Notes under the pieces: generated by a model
The model's database searches: none
The model's input: the letters and a program-made list of their open reading frames with translations, nothing else
Told to the model about the DNA's origin: nothing
Position numbers and translations under genes: made by a program
Part shown: positions 1 to 8,100 of the stretch, in pieces
Layout of the letters: each line of letters begins with the position of its first letter
Numbering within the stretch: position 1 is the stretch's first letter
Assembly: GCF_008638345.1 (NCBI RefSeq)
Contig: NZ_VTVA01000013.1
Location: forward strand, 1-64,000
Length of the DNA stretch: 64,000 bases
Reading direction: 5' to 3'
Source of the DNA: Pseudomonas saliphila
GTDB lineage: Bacteria; Pseudomonadota; Gammaproteobacteria; Pseudomonadales; Pseudomonadaceae

Positions 1-59
1 TCAGATTTGAACCGTCGTTGACACTTCAGCGTTCCACAGCGAATCCGCCATAAGTCCAC

Positions 60-305
60 CCTGAGGGTAGTAAAGCTGAGACGCTTCATTTCGGGGCGCA
101 TGCCCCAGCTAGGAGCAGGTGTGTCTCTCGCCGGACGTCACGTGCCGCGACCCCAGCGTTGGTTGACCTGATCCAGAACGCTCATCACTCGTCCGGAGTT
201 TTCAGGCTGCACTTCGGCGAACAAGTTGTCCGTATGCTCACCGCGCTGCCGCAAATCCAAAAGCGGGGGGACGTCGGGGGACGTCGGTTCATAAGCAATC
301 CGCCG
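60..305 (-). pseudogene. 3' remnant of umuC/rulB (Y-family polymerase V subunit)
   Basis: Read on the minus strand this stretch gives the end of a UmuC-like protein. Segments resembling DLRQRGEHTDNLFAEVQP, then VMSVLDQVNQRWGRGT, then WGMRPEMKRLSFTT follow each other in one frame, as in the little-finger and tail region of RulB/UmuC proteins. An in-frame TGA at 138-140 interrupts the WGRGT(L)RPA junction, and the frame is lost upstream of about 305, so this is a decayed 3' fragment rather than a gene. The usual stop after the final QLW-type residues is also gone, and the frame runs on to the window edge. From family knowledge, rulAB operons are frequent on Pseudomonas mobile elements and are themselves insertion targets. 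The match is from memory of the family, so confidence is moderate. Confidence 0.5.
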
Positions 306-473
306 TCACCAGTGATGCTAATTCCGGTACCTCAGCTTTGGACGGCTGAATCGCCTCTAGTTCGTGCACAACTCCAAGCCCTTATATTCCAGAATGGTAC
401 GACCAGCTTAGATGGCTGGAGAACCAGACAGAAGATATGCGCGCCCGGCGCCTGGATTGACTGAGGTCCAGTA

Positions 474-501
474 AAAGCCTTCCACCCAATTGGCAGGCTT
501 T
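474..501 (-). terminator. Hairpin downstream of the small ORF at 566-721
   Basis: AAAGCCT at 474-480 pairs with AGGCTTT at 495-501 around a 14-base loop. Read on the minus strand the hairpin ends in TTTTAC. It lies about 65 bases past the stop of the small minus-strand ORF and could end its transcript. The stem is short. Confidence 0.3.
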
Positions 502-565
502 CTAAATATCTTGCGAGAAATTCGTTTGCGGCAGACTCAGGATGCTGAAAGGGACAGCTCAGCGC

Positions 566-721
566 CTAATCAACGCAGAAGACTCGTAAATTGGTCTGCT
601 GGTCATCATTCAGATCGTATTCATCTGCCCGAGCAACGGCGGCCTCCAGGGCCTCTTTCTCGTCTGCTGCGTAGACAAAGCCCAGCGTTTTGCCTTCATG
701 ATCAACGCCCCAATTGAACAT
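566..721 (-). CDS. Small acidic hypothetical protein (51 aa)
   Basis: ATG at 721-719 opens a 51-residue reading frame closed by TAG at 568-566. The protein begins MFNWGVDHEGKTLGFVYA, continues with a predicted amphipathic helix rich in Glu and Ala (about residues 20-35), and ends LRVFCVD. An AGGAG sequence lies 9 bases upstream (GGAGATATATGTAATG), and another ATG just before the chosen one is followed at once by TAA, so 721 is the only workable start. I do not recognise the family. The even beta-helix-beta pattern, the good ribosome site and a hairpin downstream argue for a real gene. It is shorter than usual gene-calling limits and may be missed in annotation. Confidence 0.5.
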   Translation of the reverse strand: MFNWGVDHEGKTLGFVYAADEKEALEAAVARADEYDLNDDQQTNLRVFCVD

Positions 722-848
722 TACATATATCTCCTTTCAATAATCAGATTCTCAGCCTGTTCATAGGCTCAGTCCATTCCTGCTGAAACACGTTTCTGTC
801 ATTTGGCCGAGCGGGTTAGTAGAACCCTTGGCAACATCGTTCTGGCTT

Positions 849-1397
849 TCAGCTCTTCATAGCGTGGCGACAACATACAAAGTGGCACGATCTGCGGCTG
901 GTTGAAAGGGATGATGAACCCGTTCTTTGAATGGCTACAACCAACGCTATCGCAGCGGCTTCGCTTACCTTCTGCTCCTTAGCGACTGCCCTGTATGCTG
1001 CCTTGCTCTTATCAACGATCGCTTTGCCATCATGAGAATGTTCTGCATAAGCGAGGTTACCACCGCAGATCGCAAGAACCAGGAGTTTTCTTTCTGATAG
1101 TTCATCTGCAGCCGAGATCAGCTCGTGGTGTACGTCCGGACATTCAGCAATATGAGGAGAGTTGATGCCAATGGTCAGAAGCTCGGTGAGCGTATTCAGC
1201 TTCTTCTGTCCAGAAGCCTTGCACAGTGCCTCCCATGTCCTCAAAACAAACCAATCACTGAATCGTGTCGAAGATTCGAGTCATCAGCAGATATCCCCCT
1301 TATCGAGGGCTTTGATCAAAGATTCCTGCCGAAAGGCTCCGTAGAGTTTATCCCCTGCGCTCAAGACCTTCCCTAGCCTGGGCACAAGTTCATTCAT
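849..1397 (-). pseudogene. Interrupted hypothetical gene beside the IS element
   Basis: A reading frame starts at ATG 1397 with a plausible AAAGGA ribosome site that overlaps the transposase stop codon. It gives MNELVPRLGKVLSAGDKLYG and onward for 37 residues. Two consecutive TGA codons then interrupt it near 1285, and the same frame continues open to 849 (RTWEALCKASG, ELLTIGINSPHIAE, DELSERKLLVLAICGG). The last 25 codons, after VVAIQRTGSS, are rich in Ser, Arg and Cys and look like out-of-frame sequence, so a further frameshift is likely. I do not recognise the family. It is best read as a decayed gene, although the downstream 131-residue part could be translated from a TTG. Confidence 0.35.
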
Positions 1398-1401
1398 AAA
1401 T

Positions 1402-2295
1402 TCATCCTTTGTCTGGCTGGTCAACCGATTGAATCACATCGGGTTTTATGGAGGCCATTTCGTTTAAGTCAGGCCGCCTTAGCCTGACCGTTGCCTCGGC
1501 TCCTGCAGGCGGTATATATCCAATCGAACCCAGTAGGCGCTGGTGGTTGAACCAGTGAACCCATTTCAAGGTAGCGATTTCCACCGCTTCTCGGCTGCGC
1601 CAGGACTGACGATAAATCAGCTCAGCTTTATACAAGCCGCTGATGGTTTCAGCCAAGGCGTTGTCGAAGCTATCTTCTTCGCTGTCAACGGAGGGCTCTA
1701 TTCCGGCCTCAGCTAGACGTTCCGTATAACGGATGGACACGTACTGACTGCCTCTGTCGCTATGGTGAACCAAACCATCCATTTGGCCAGGCTGCCTGGC
1801 GTAGAGGGTCTGCTCCAGGGCATCAAGGACAAAGTCTGTTTTCATGCTGTTGTTCAAACGCCAACCGACAATTCGTCGTGCAAGGACATCAATAACGAAG
1901 ACCACGTAAAGCCAGCCCTGCCACGTTGAAACGTAAGTAAAGTCTGAGACCCACAGTTGATTTTGTCGATCAGCATGGAACTGACGCTGGACATCATCGA
2001 GCGGGCAGGCGGCTTTGGCATCAGGCACGATGGTACGAACTACCTGGCCTCGGCGAACACCCTGCAAGCCAAGCCGGCTCATCAGCCGTTGCACGGTGCA
2101 TCGTGCGACGTAAATGCCTTCACGCTTGAGTTGCTTCCACACCTTCACGACGCCGTAGCACTGCATATTGTCATTCCAGACACGCTGCACTTCATCGCTC
2201 AACAGCTCGTCCTGTTTGGCACGTGCACTTCGTAGCTCTGGTCGGCGGGCTCTGACTGCATGCTTGTAGTAACCGGACGGAGCGATCTGTCTCAC
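1402..2295 (-). CDS. IS3-family transposase OrfB (rve integrase core)
   Basis: This is the DDE transposase subunit of an IS3-family insertion sequence; it cuts and joins element ends. The N-terminal half has an HTH_21-type segment (YGVVKVWKQLKREGIYVARC). The rve core carries the catalytic triad: Asp in WVSDFTYV (about residue 118), Asp in HHSDRGSQY (about 178), and Glu in NALAETISGLYKAELI (about 214). The length of 297 residues is normal for OrfB. The start used here is a GTG; conserved family sequence (RDRYGVESICRV) lies just upstream in frame, so natural translation probably comes from programmed frameshifting out of an OrfA that is not seen here. Transposition competence is therefore doubtful. 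Confidence 0.85.
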   Translation of the reverse strand: MRQIAPSGYYKHAVRARRPELRSARAKQDELLSDEVQRVWNDNMQCYGVVKVWKQLKREGIYVARCTVQRLMSRLGLQGVRRGQVVRTIVPDAKAACPLDDVQRQFHADRQNQLWVSDFTYVSTWQGWLYVVFVIDVLARRIVGWRLNNSMKTDFVLDALEQTLYARQPGQMDGLVHHSDRGSQYVSIRYTERLAEAGIEPSVDSEEDSFDNALAETISGLYKAELIYRQSWRSREAVEIATLKWVHWFNHQRLLGSIGYIPPAGAEATVRLRRPDLNEMASIKPDVIQSVDQPDKG

Positions 2296-2490
2296 GCGAC
2301 AGATCGACTCGACTCCATAACGGTCACGAAGGAAAGGCGAGATGGAGGAAAAATATTCATCTCCGTTTTCGCCAAGGGTACGATCAAGGCAGTGCCAGCT
2401 TTTGCGCCCGATGTGGTGTGGGTTATGGCCCTGGTACTGCAGCAGGTGCAGAAGAGCTGCCCGGGCCTCGACTCTATGGGGCGCATCACC
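1402..2490. mobile_element. IS3-family insertion sequence, OrfB side only
   Basis: The element is defined by its transposase OrfB on the minus strand. No OrfA with a recognisable helix-turn-helix and leucine zipper is visible upstream. The OrfB frame stays open to a TAG at 2493-2491, about 60 codons past the usual OrfB start, and that extension (for example LLQYQGHNPHHIGRKSWHCL) does not resemble OrfA. I could not identify terminal inverted repeats, so the right boundary is only the end of the open frame. The copy is probably a fragment or a composite of two elements. Confidence 0.6.
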
Positions 2491-2624
2491 CTACTGCGAA
2501 TAACGCAAGGGGGCGCTAGGCCGCACGCTCGGATCGTGGGATGTTCAGCTTCGGCACGAATCGGCGCGGGGTGCGGAATGTGACGCTTCCCGCACCGTCT
2601 TAGCCGATTAGGCTGTGCCAGTGG

Positions 2625-2756
2625 TTATGGGCAATAGACGAGGTATAGCACGAGGCCTGAATACATCAGCACTGGGTGTCGAATCCAACCCCAATACAGG
2701 CCAAGCATTAAGATAAAAATTAGCAGGTTGTTCAAAACGATGGGGTCAATCAGCAT
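2625..2756 (-). CDS. Small two-helix membrane peptide (43 aa), hypothetical
   Basis: ATG at 2756-2754 to TAA at 2627-2625 encodes 43 residues starting MLIDPIVLNNLLIFILMLGL. Two hydrophobic segments, about residues 6-22 and 28-41, are joined by the polar turn WGWIRHP, so the product should be a hairpin in the membrane. An AAGGAG sequence lies about 10 bases upstream of the ATG, which is slightly far. I do not recognise it. It lies next to an IS fragment and a toxin-antitoxin pair in island DNA. It could be a small toxin-like or phage-derived peptide, but nothing here proves that. Confidence 0.4.
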   Translation of the reverse strand: MLIDPIVLNNLLIFILMLGLYWGWIRHPVLMYSGLVLYLVYCP

Positions 2757-3149
2757 TTAGGGGTCACTCCTTCAGTTGAAGCGGGAATTTGCTTTCAACC
2801 TAATAGTGCGAAGGCGGGGTCCCTTTCTTGGGCTGTTTTACGAAGAAAACGAAAAAAACTTTACCCCTTGGACGATCGTACTGGTTCGCCAGTGGTGTGA
2901 AGCTGCCCAGGTGACGATTCGATGGGCGTCATCGCCCCTTTGCGAACCACTCTGAAGCGCCTCCCCAAGAGAGTCATTCGATAGCATAAGTCAAACGCAT
3001 GCTTGAAAGATGGTACAGAACGTCGTACTATTTGCGGGTCGGTATGTTATTGCCGATCTGGACAGCGTGAGGATGACCTTCCAGTTTGTCGGAGCGATGC
3101 GGTTGTGCCGCTAAGCGCCGTCCGGTTGCTGTACAGAGCCGGAATGAAT
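2757..3149. other. Gene-free stretch between IS region and toxin-antitoxin pair
   Basis: I see no supportable gene. The minus-strand frame at 3028-3225 is rich in Arg and Ser and overlaps the antitoxin promoter. A purine-rich AT-leaning segment at about 2840-2870 stands out from its GC-rich surroundings. Confidence 0.5.
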
Positions 3150-3173
3150 GTGGCACTAAGTTAGTGTTGCCAC
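3150..3173 (+). promoter_or_regulatory. Imperfect palindrome upstream of yefM, candidate operator
   Basis: GTGGCACTAA and TTAGTGTTGCCAC face each other around 3150-3173, 47 bases before the antitoxin start. Phd/YefM antitoxins repress their own operons through palindromes in this position; that this is the site is inference. Confidence 0.35.
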
Positions 3174-3219
3174 GAGGTGAGATAACCACTGAGGCTATGC
3201 CTCGGGATGGAGCCGAAAA

Positions 3220-3498
3220 ATGCACGTACTCAACTTTAGTCAGGCCCGTGCCGATCTAAAGCAGACAATGGATGATGTATGCCGGGACCACGAGCCAGCA
3301 GTCATCACACGGCAGCGCGGAGAGCCTGTGGTTTTGCTTTCTCTGCATGACTACAACGGCATGATGGAGACTCTGTATCTCACACAGTCTTCAGCAAATG
3401 CAAAGCGCCTCCGTCAATCCATTGATCAGCTCCAGGACGGCCAGACCGTAACCCAGGAAATTTTGATCAATGAGCAACAAGAAGAAACAAGCCACTAA
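3220..3498 (+). CDS. yefM: Antitoxin, Phd/YefM family
   Basis: This 92-residue protein neutralises the YoeB-type toxin encoded next to it and represses the shared promoter as a complex. The N-terminal Phd/YefM DNA-binding fold is visible: NFSQARADLKQTMDDV, then VITRQRGEPVVLLSLHDYNGM, the hallmark loop and strand. The charged C-terminal part after about residue 60 is the flexible toxin-binding segment. ATG 3220 is preceded by a purine-rich ATGGAG at good spacing. The gene overlaps the toxin gene by 29 bases, longer than the usual few bases for this pair, so their translation is probably coupled. It lies in mobile-element DNA left of the tRNA scar, where such modules often act in element maintenance. 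Confidence 0.88.
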   Translation: MHVLNFSQARADLKQTMDDVCRDHEPAVITRQRGEPVVLLSLHDYNGMMETLYLTQSSANAKRLRQSIDQLQDGQTVTQEILINEQQEETSH

Positions 3499-3775
3499 GC
3501 TTGCCGTTCCCGCTAACGCCATCAAATATTCTTTACTGGCGTGGGAAGACTACCTTTACTGGAAGGTCGAGGATACGGCGGTTTCAGAAAAAATAGATAC
3601 CCTCATAAAGGACTGTCTTCGCCACCCTTTCGAGGGGCTTGGTAAGCCGGAACCACTGAAAGGCGATTATTCAGGATTCTGGTCACGGCGCATCAATAGA
3701 GAACACCGGTTTGTGTATCAGCTGAAGGATGGCACGCTTCACGTCGTCCAATGTCGGTATCACTACGACAACTGA
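3470..3775 (+). CDS. yoeB: Toxin, YoeB-family mRNA endonuclease
   Basis: A RelE/YoeB-fold ribosome-dependent endoribonuclease that cuts mRNA in the ribosomal A site. Family residues are all present: WEDYLYW near the start, Glu in GKPEPLKGDYSGFWSRRI, Arg in REHRFVY and the terminal RYHYDN His. These correspond to Glu46, Arg65 and His83 of E. coli YoeB. At 101 residues it carries about 17 extra N-terminal residues (KKKQATKLAVPA) compared with the usual 84, which come from the overlap with the antitoxin gene. A shorter internal start is not obvious, because no ATG or GTG with a ribosome site is seen before the conserved region. The pair looks intact and likely functional. Confidence 0.88.
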   Translation: MSNKKKQATKLAVPANAIKYSLLAWEDYLYWKVEDTAVSEKIDTLIKDCLRHPFEGLGKPEPLKGDYSGFWSRRINREHRFVYQLKDGTLHVVQCRYHYDN

Positions 3776-3919
3776 TCTTCTACCGAAGCCTTTCTGTAGG
3801 GGCACCTTTGCCCCTCCTACCCCCTAGCCTGTCGCTCGACATTTAAGTATTCAAGTTCGTAGACCTTGGAGCGATGGAGCTATCCGGTAGCTTTAATGCA
3901 GCTAATCGGAGGTACGAAC

Positions 3920-4333
3920 GTGTGCAGCCACTATGAAGCGCCCAAGGCCCACCGCCTGATCGAGGCATTCGGTGCTGAACCGGGGGAGGGGTACCAGGAG
4001 GATCTGTGGCCTACCTACGGCGGGCCGTTTGTGCGCCTGGGTTCATCGGCCGATAGTGATGAAGACAAGCCAGCCTATACGCTCAATGTCGGCAGATTAG
4101 GGTTATTTCCTTTCTGGGCCAAGGACGAGAAATTCGGGCGCCGAACCTACAATGCGAGATCTGAAACAGCTTCTTCTAAGGCCTCGTTTAGATCTGCCTG
4201 GGCGAAAGGTCAGTATTGCATTATTCCGGCGACGGCAATCTCTGAGCCAGACTGGAGATCGGGGAAGGCGGTAGCCACCAGGATTGAGCGAACCGATAAG
4301 GGCATGATGGCGATCGCCGGGCAATGCCGCTGA
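3920..4333 (+). pseudogene. Truncated SRAP-domain (YedK/HMCES-like) DNA-damage protein
   Basis: SRAP proteins form a protective covalent link to abasic sites in single-stranded DNA through Cys2. A GTG at 3920 follows a strong CGGAGG site at 7 bases and places Cys exactly at position 2 (MCSHYEAPKAHR), so this start is preferred over the ATG at 3866. The YNARSET motif (active-site Asn) and CIIPATAISEPDW (active-site Glu) are present. The frame ends at IAGQCR after about 137 residues, where a full protein (about 220) continues with the AGLWE segment and the catalytic His. The C-terminal third, including that His, is missing, and downstream sequence is unrelated. The gene is therefore broken, probably by a deletion or insertion at the island. 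Confidence 0.75.
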
Positions 4334-4732
4334 GGCGAGGATTAGCTTATAGGAATCATCGTCCACGAGCTCGGCTATGCTGTAAATCCCTGCCAGCTTG
4401 TCGATTGGCAGATAGGGCAGCAGCTCCCGGCCACTTTGTTAGACCGCGAACCATAAAAGACACTTCTGCGAAAGATGGTTCGAGGGGTTATATTGCTACC
4501 GCAAATGCACACTGCAACGTTGTGAATTTAGTTATAGCCGTTTCTCCTTGATCAGCATAAACCTATGATGGCATCCCCTCAGCAGAACCCAATTTGATTG
4601 CTGCGGCCCGATGCTCGAGACTTATTCGAGTATTGGGCAGGGACCGTTTCGCCAGCCTTGAGCGACTTCAGGTCCTCAGGTCTTACCAAGCGTGATAAAT
4701 TTGATGCCATATCGAGACGACTTTCGGTTGTC
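4334..4732. other. Gene-free junk between broken SRAP gene and repeats
   Basis: On the minus strand at about 4290-4440 a stretch reads GRELLPYLPIDKLAGIYSIA and continues for about 30 residues in an open frame that ends into the SRAP sequence. It looks like the tail of a foreign gene joined to the SRAP gene, but it has no start and I do not recognise it. A further short minus-strand frame (about 4578-4716, starting MASNLSRLVRPEDLKSLKAG) has no recognised family. No integrase gene is visible. Confidence 0.35.
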
Positions 4733-4756
4733 TGGGTACCACTTTGGGTACCACTT
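4733..4756 (+). repeat. Tandem 12-bp direct repeat near the attachment site
   Basis: TGGGTACCACTT occurs twice head to tail at 4733-4744 and 4745-4756, about 125 bases before the tRNA fragment. Short direct repeats at this distance are typical of integrase arm-binding sites, but no integrase is in the window, so this is only suggestive. Confidence 0.45.
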
Positions 4757-4880
4757 CTAAAATGAAAATAGGAAACAACGTGGAACAGTTGAGAACGTAG
4801 AGAAACGTTAACTGTTTGAAATATATGTAGATTATATACGAGCTGGTACTCTATGTTACGGGAAGGTACAGCTAAAATGA

Positions 4881-4928
4881 TGCCTTGTAATCAGTAGGTC
4901 CCGAGTTCGACTCTTGGTGCCGGCACCA
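4881..4928 (+). pseudogene. 3' fragment of tRNA-Thr(TGT), attachment-site scar
   Basis: The sequence from the anticodon loop (CTTGTAA, anticodon TGT) through variable loop, T-arm (GAGTTCGACTC) and acceptor end GCCGGCACCA matches a tRNA-Thr(TGT) 3' half. The D-arm and 5' acceptor strand are absent: the preceding bases are AT-rich and do not pair with the acceptor end. A 3' tRNA piece with its own terminator is the usual residue left when an element integrates in a tRNA gene. The mobile DNA then lies to the left and the original flank to the right. The intact gene must be outside the window. Confidence 0.75.
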
Positions 4929-4936
4929 CACACAGA

Positions 4937-4964
4937 AAGGCCTGCAGAAATGCAGGCCTTTTTT
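4937..4964 (+). terminator. Rho-independent terminator after the tRNA-Thr fragment
   Basis: AAGGCCTGCA (4937-4946) and TGCAGGCCTT (4951-4960) form a perfect 10-bp stem with a GAAA tetraloop, followed by TTTT. It presumably ended the original tRNA transcript. Confidence 0.9.
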
Positions 4965-5142
4965 GTTGTCTGAACCTGGGCTACACCGGGTGTACATATG
5001 CTCAACGCAGCCCTCCGTGGCCAACCGTTCTTTCCTTGATATTCCCAAAGCTGTTCTTCAGTTCCCCCGATCAACCTGGTCTGGCATGATCTCTGGTAAA
5101 TGCATATCCACCCTTGATCGGCGGGGTGTCGAAGGAACCGAC

Positions 5143-8100
5143 ATGGCAGTAAACAGTAATTTCGCCTTTCTCTCGGAGCACGACCCCGTTTTCTATCAGC
5201 TCGCCAGCGTGGCAGAGCAGGCGTTTGCTAGTGATCCCAACACAACCCTGATCAAACTCCGCCAGCTGGGTGAGGCGCTCGCTCAACATCTGGCCGCCGT
5301 TTCTGGCGTCGAGTTTGACGACCAGACCAGCCAGGCAGATTTGCTGTACCGGCTCAATCGCGAGTTGCGGTTGGAGCCGCAGATAAAAGAGCTGTTCCAT
5401 ATCCTGCGGGTTGAAGGTAACAAGGCCACGCACCAGTTCCGTACCCAGCATAAAGAAGCAATGGACGGCCTGAAGGTAGCGCGGGCGTTGGCCATCTGGT
5501 TTCACCGAACGTTAGGCAAGGCCGGCACCGCCTTCTCGCCCGGGCCCTTTGCCGCACCTGCTGACCCCAGCGCCCAGTTGCGTCAGCTCCATAGTGATAT
5601 TGAAAAGCTCCGCCACGATCTGCAGCAAGCAAACATGGAGCTGGATAGCAGCCAGCAGCTCAGCCAACTGATCGAAAAGGAAAAGTCCGAATACGAAGCG
5701 CTGGCCGTGGCCATGGATGAAGAATCCCGCGCCCTCGCCGAGCAGGCCCGCCAGCACGAACAGGCACTGACCCAGCAGCAACAGGCCTACGAACACAAAA
5801 TAAAAGCCCTGCAACAGCAGCTTACTGAGCAGGGCGAACAAACCGTTAAAGAGCAGCGCCAGCACGTAGCCAAACAGACCAAGGCCGCCACCGATACGCT
5901 GGTACTGAACGAAGAGCTCACCCGCATCCTCATAGACCAGCAGTTGCACGAAGCCGGTTGGGAAGCGGACAGCCAGGAAATCACTTTTCAGAAAGGGGCG
6001 CGCCCGGAGAAGGGCGCTTACCGCGCCATTGCCGAATGGCCCACCAACCACAACGGCGAGAAAGGCAGAGCCGACTATGTGTTGTTTGCCGGCCTGACTC
6101 CTATAGCTGTCGTGGAAGCCAAGAAAGAAAATACCAACGTAGCGGGGAAGATCAGCCAAGCCGAGCGCTACAGCAGAGGCTTCAAGGTCGCTGCGCCCGT
6201 GCTTGGTGCCTGGGAGCTGACGGGCCGTACCATCGCCTGGGCCGCCGATGAGAGCGACCACTACCACGTGCCATTCGTGTATTCCTGCAATGGTCGCCCC
6301 TATGTGCCGCAACTGGCGGAGCAATCCGGTACCTGGTTTCGGGATGTGCGCGAAGCAAGCAACCTGCGCCGTGCGCTGCCGCAGTTTCATACTCCCGCAG
6401 GTCTGCTGGATTTATTGGAGCGGGATAAGGCAAGCGCCGAGAAGTTGTTAACGCAGGAGCCCTTTGGCTACCTCAAACTTCGCGATTATCAACAGCAAGC
6501 CATTATCGCCACCGAACATGCTCTGGCCCGCGGCGTGCGCACCGCGCTGCTCGCGATGGCCACCGGCACGGGTAAAACCCGCACCATCATCGGCTTGATG
6601 TACCGATTTCTGAAAGCCGAACGCTTCCGTCGCATTCTGTTTCTGGTGGACCGTACCGCGCTGGGCCAGCAGGCCATCGATGCCTTCAATGAAGCGCCGC
6701 TGGAGCAGAACCACACGCTCAGCACCATCTATAACGTGGCAGAGCTGGGCGACATGGCTGCCGAGGCCGAAACCCGCATTCAGGTCGCCACCGTTCAGGC
6801 CATGGTCAAACGCATCTTCATGAGCGACGACGCGCCGCCCATTGACCGTTTCGACTGCATTATCGTGGACGAAGCTCACCGGGGTTACACGTTGGATCAG
6901 GAAATGACCGACGGCGAACTCGCCCTGCGAGACGCCAGCCAGTACCTGTCCAGCTACCGCCGGGTACTGGATTACTTCGATGCGGTGAAAATTGGCCTCA
7001 CCGCCACCCCGGCCAAACACACCAGTGAGATTTTCGGCAAACCCGTTTACATCTATTCCTACCGGGAAGCCGTGGCGGACGACTGGCTGATCGACCACGA
7101 ACCACCTATTCGCTACGAGACTCTGCTCACCCAGAACGGCATCACCTTCGAGAAGGGCAAGCCGGTGGAAGTGATCAATACCCGCACCGGTGTAATAGAC
7201 ACCACCGAGCTGGAGGATGAGCTGAACTTCGAGGTGGATGCGTTCAACCGCCGGGTGATAAACGAGAACTTCAACCGGGTGATCTGTGAACAATTGGTCC
7301 ATGAGCTGGACCCGTTCGGCGATGAGAAAACCTTGATTTTCTGCGCCACTGACCTGCACGCCGATATGGTCAAGCGCCTGCTCGACGATGCCTTCAAGGA
7401 CCTCTATAACGGTCAGTACAACGAAGCCGCCGTAGCCAAGATTACCGGTCAGAGCGACAAGGTGAACCAGCTTATTCGCCGGTACAAGAACGAGCGCTAC
7501 CCCAACATCGCCATCACCGTGGATCTGCTCACCACGGGTATCGACGTACCGCCAATCTGCAACCTGGTGTTCATGCGCCGGATACGCTCACGCATCCTTT
7601 ATGAGCAGATGATTGGCCGCGCCACCCGCCGCTGCGATGAGATCGGCAAGACCGTGTTCCGCATCTACGACCCGGTGGATATCTACGCCGCGCTGCAGGA
7701 TGTGAATACCATGAAGCCTCTGGTGAAAGATCCGAACATCACCCTGGAGCAACTGGTAGACGAACTCAGCGACGACGAGCAGCTGGAAAAGGCTCTCAAT
7801 AGCCCCGGTGAACTGCCTGGTGAGAGCCAGGCCGACGTTGTACTCAGCCAATTAAGCCAGAAACTCATGCGTGTGCTGCGCAAGGCCGACAACAAGGCCG
7901 ACACCCGGCCAGCCCTGAAGCAGAAACTGGATGAGCTGCAGGAAAGCTGGGGCGTGGAACCCAAATCTCTGCATCAGCACCTTCACCAGCTCGGCCCCCG
8001 GCAGGCCGCGGAATTCATCAAACAGCACAGCGGCCTACTCAGCCAGCTGGCCGAAGTGAAAGCGCTGGTCGGCAGTGAGCATATGCCGGTGATCTCTAAT

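Noticed and set aside
3028-3225. Minus-strand 65-residue frame over the yefM promoter
   Set aside because: It overlaps the antitoxin start region and has no recognisable protein features.
4324-4551. Plus-strand 75-residue frame after the SRAP fragment
   Set aside because: Arg/Pro-rich, no ribosome site, begins within the broken SRAP gene; likely noise in decayed DNA.
4963-5142. In-frame upstream extension of hsdR
   Set aside because: It begins inside the tRNA terminator and has no ribosome site; ATG 5143 has one and starts the conserved region.
5512-7359. Long minus-strand open frames opposite hsdR
   Set aside because: They mirror the helicase gene, have no ribosome sites and show repetitive Leu/Gly-rich composition.
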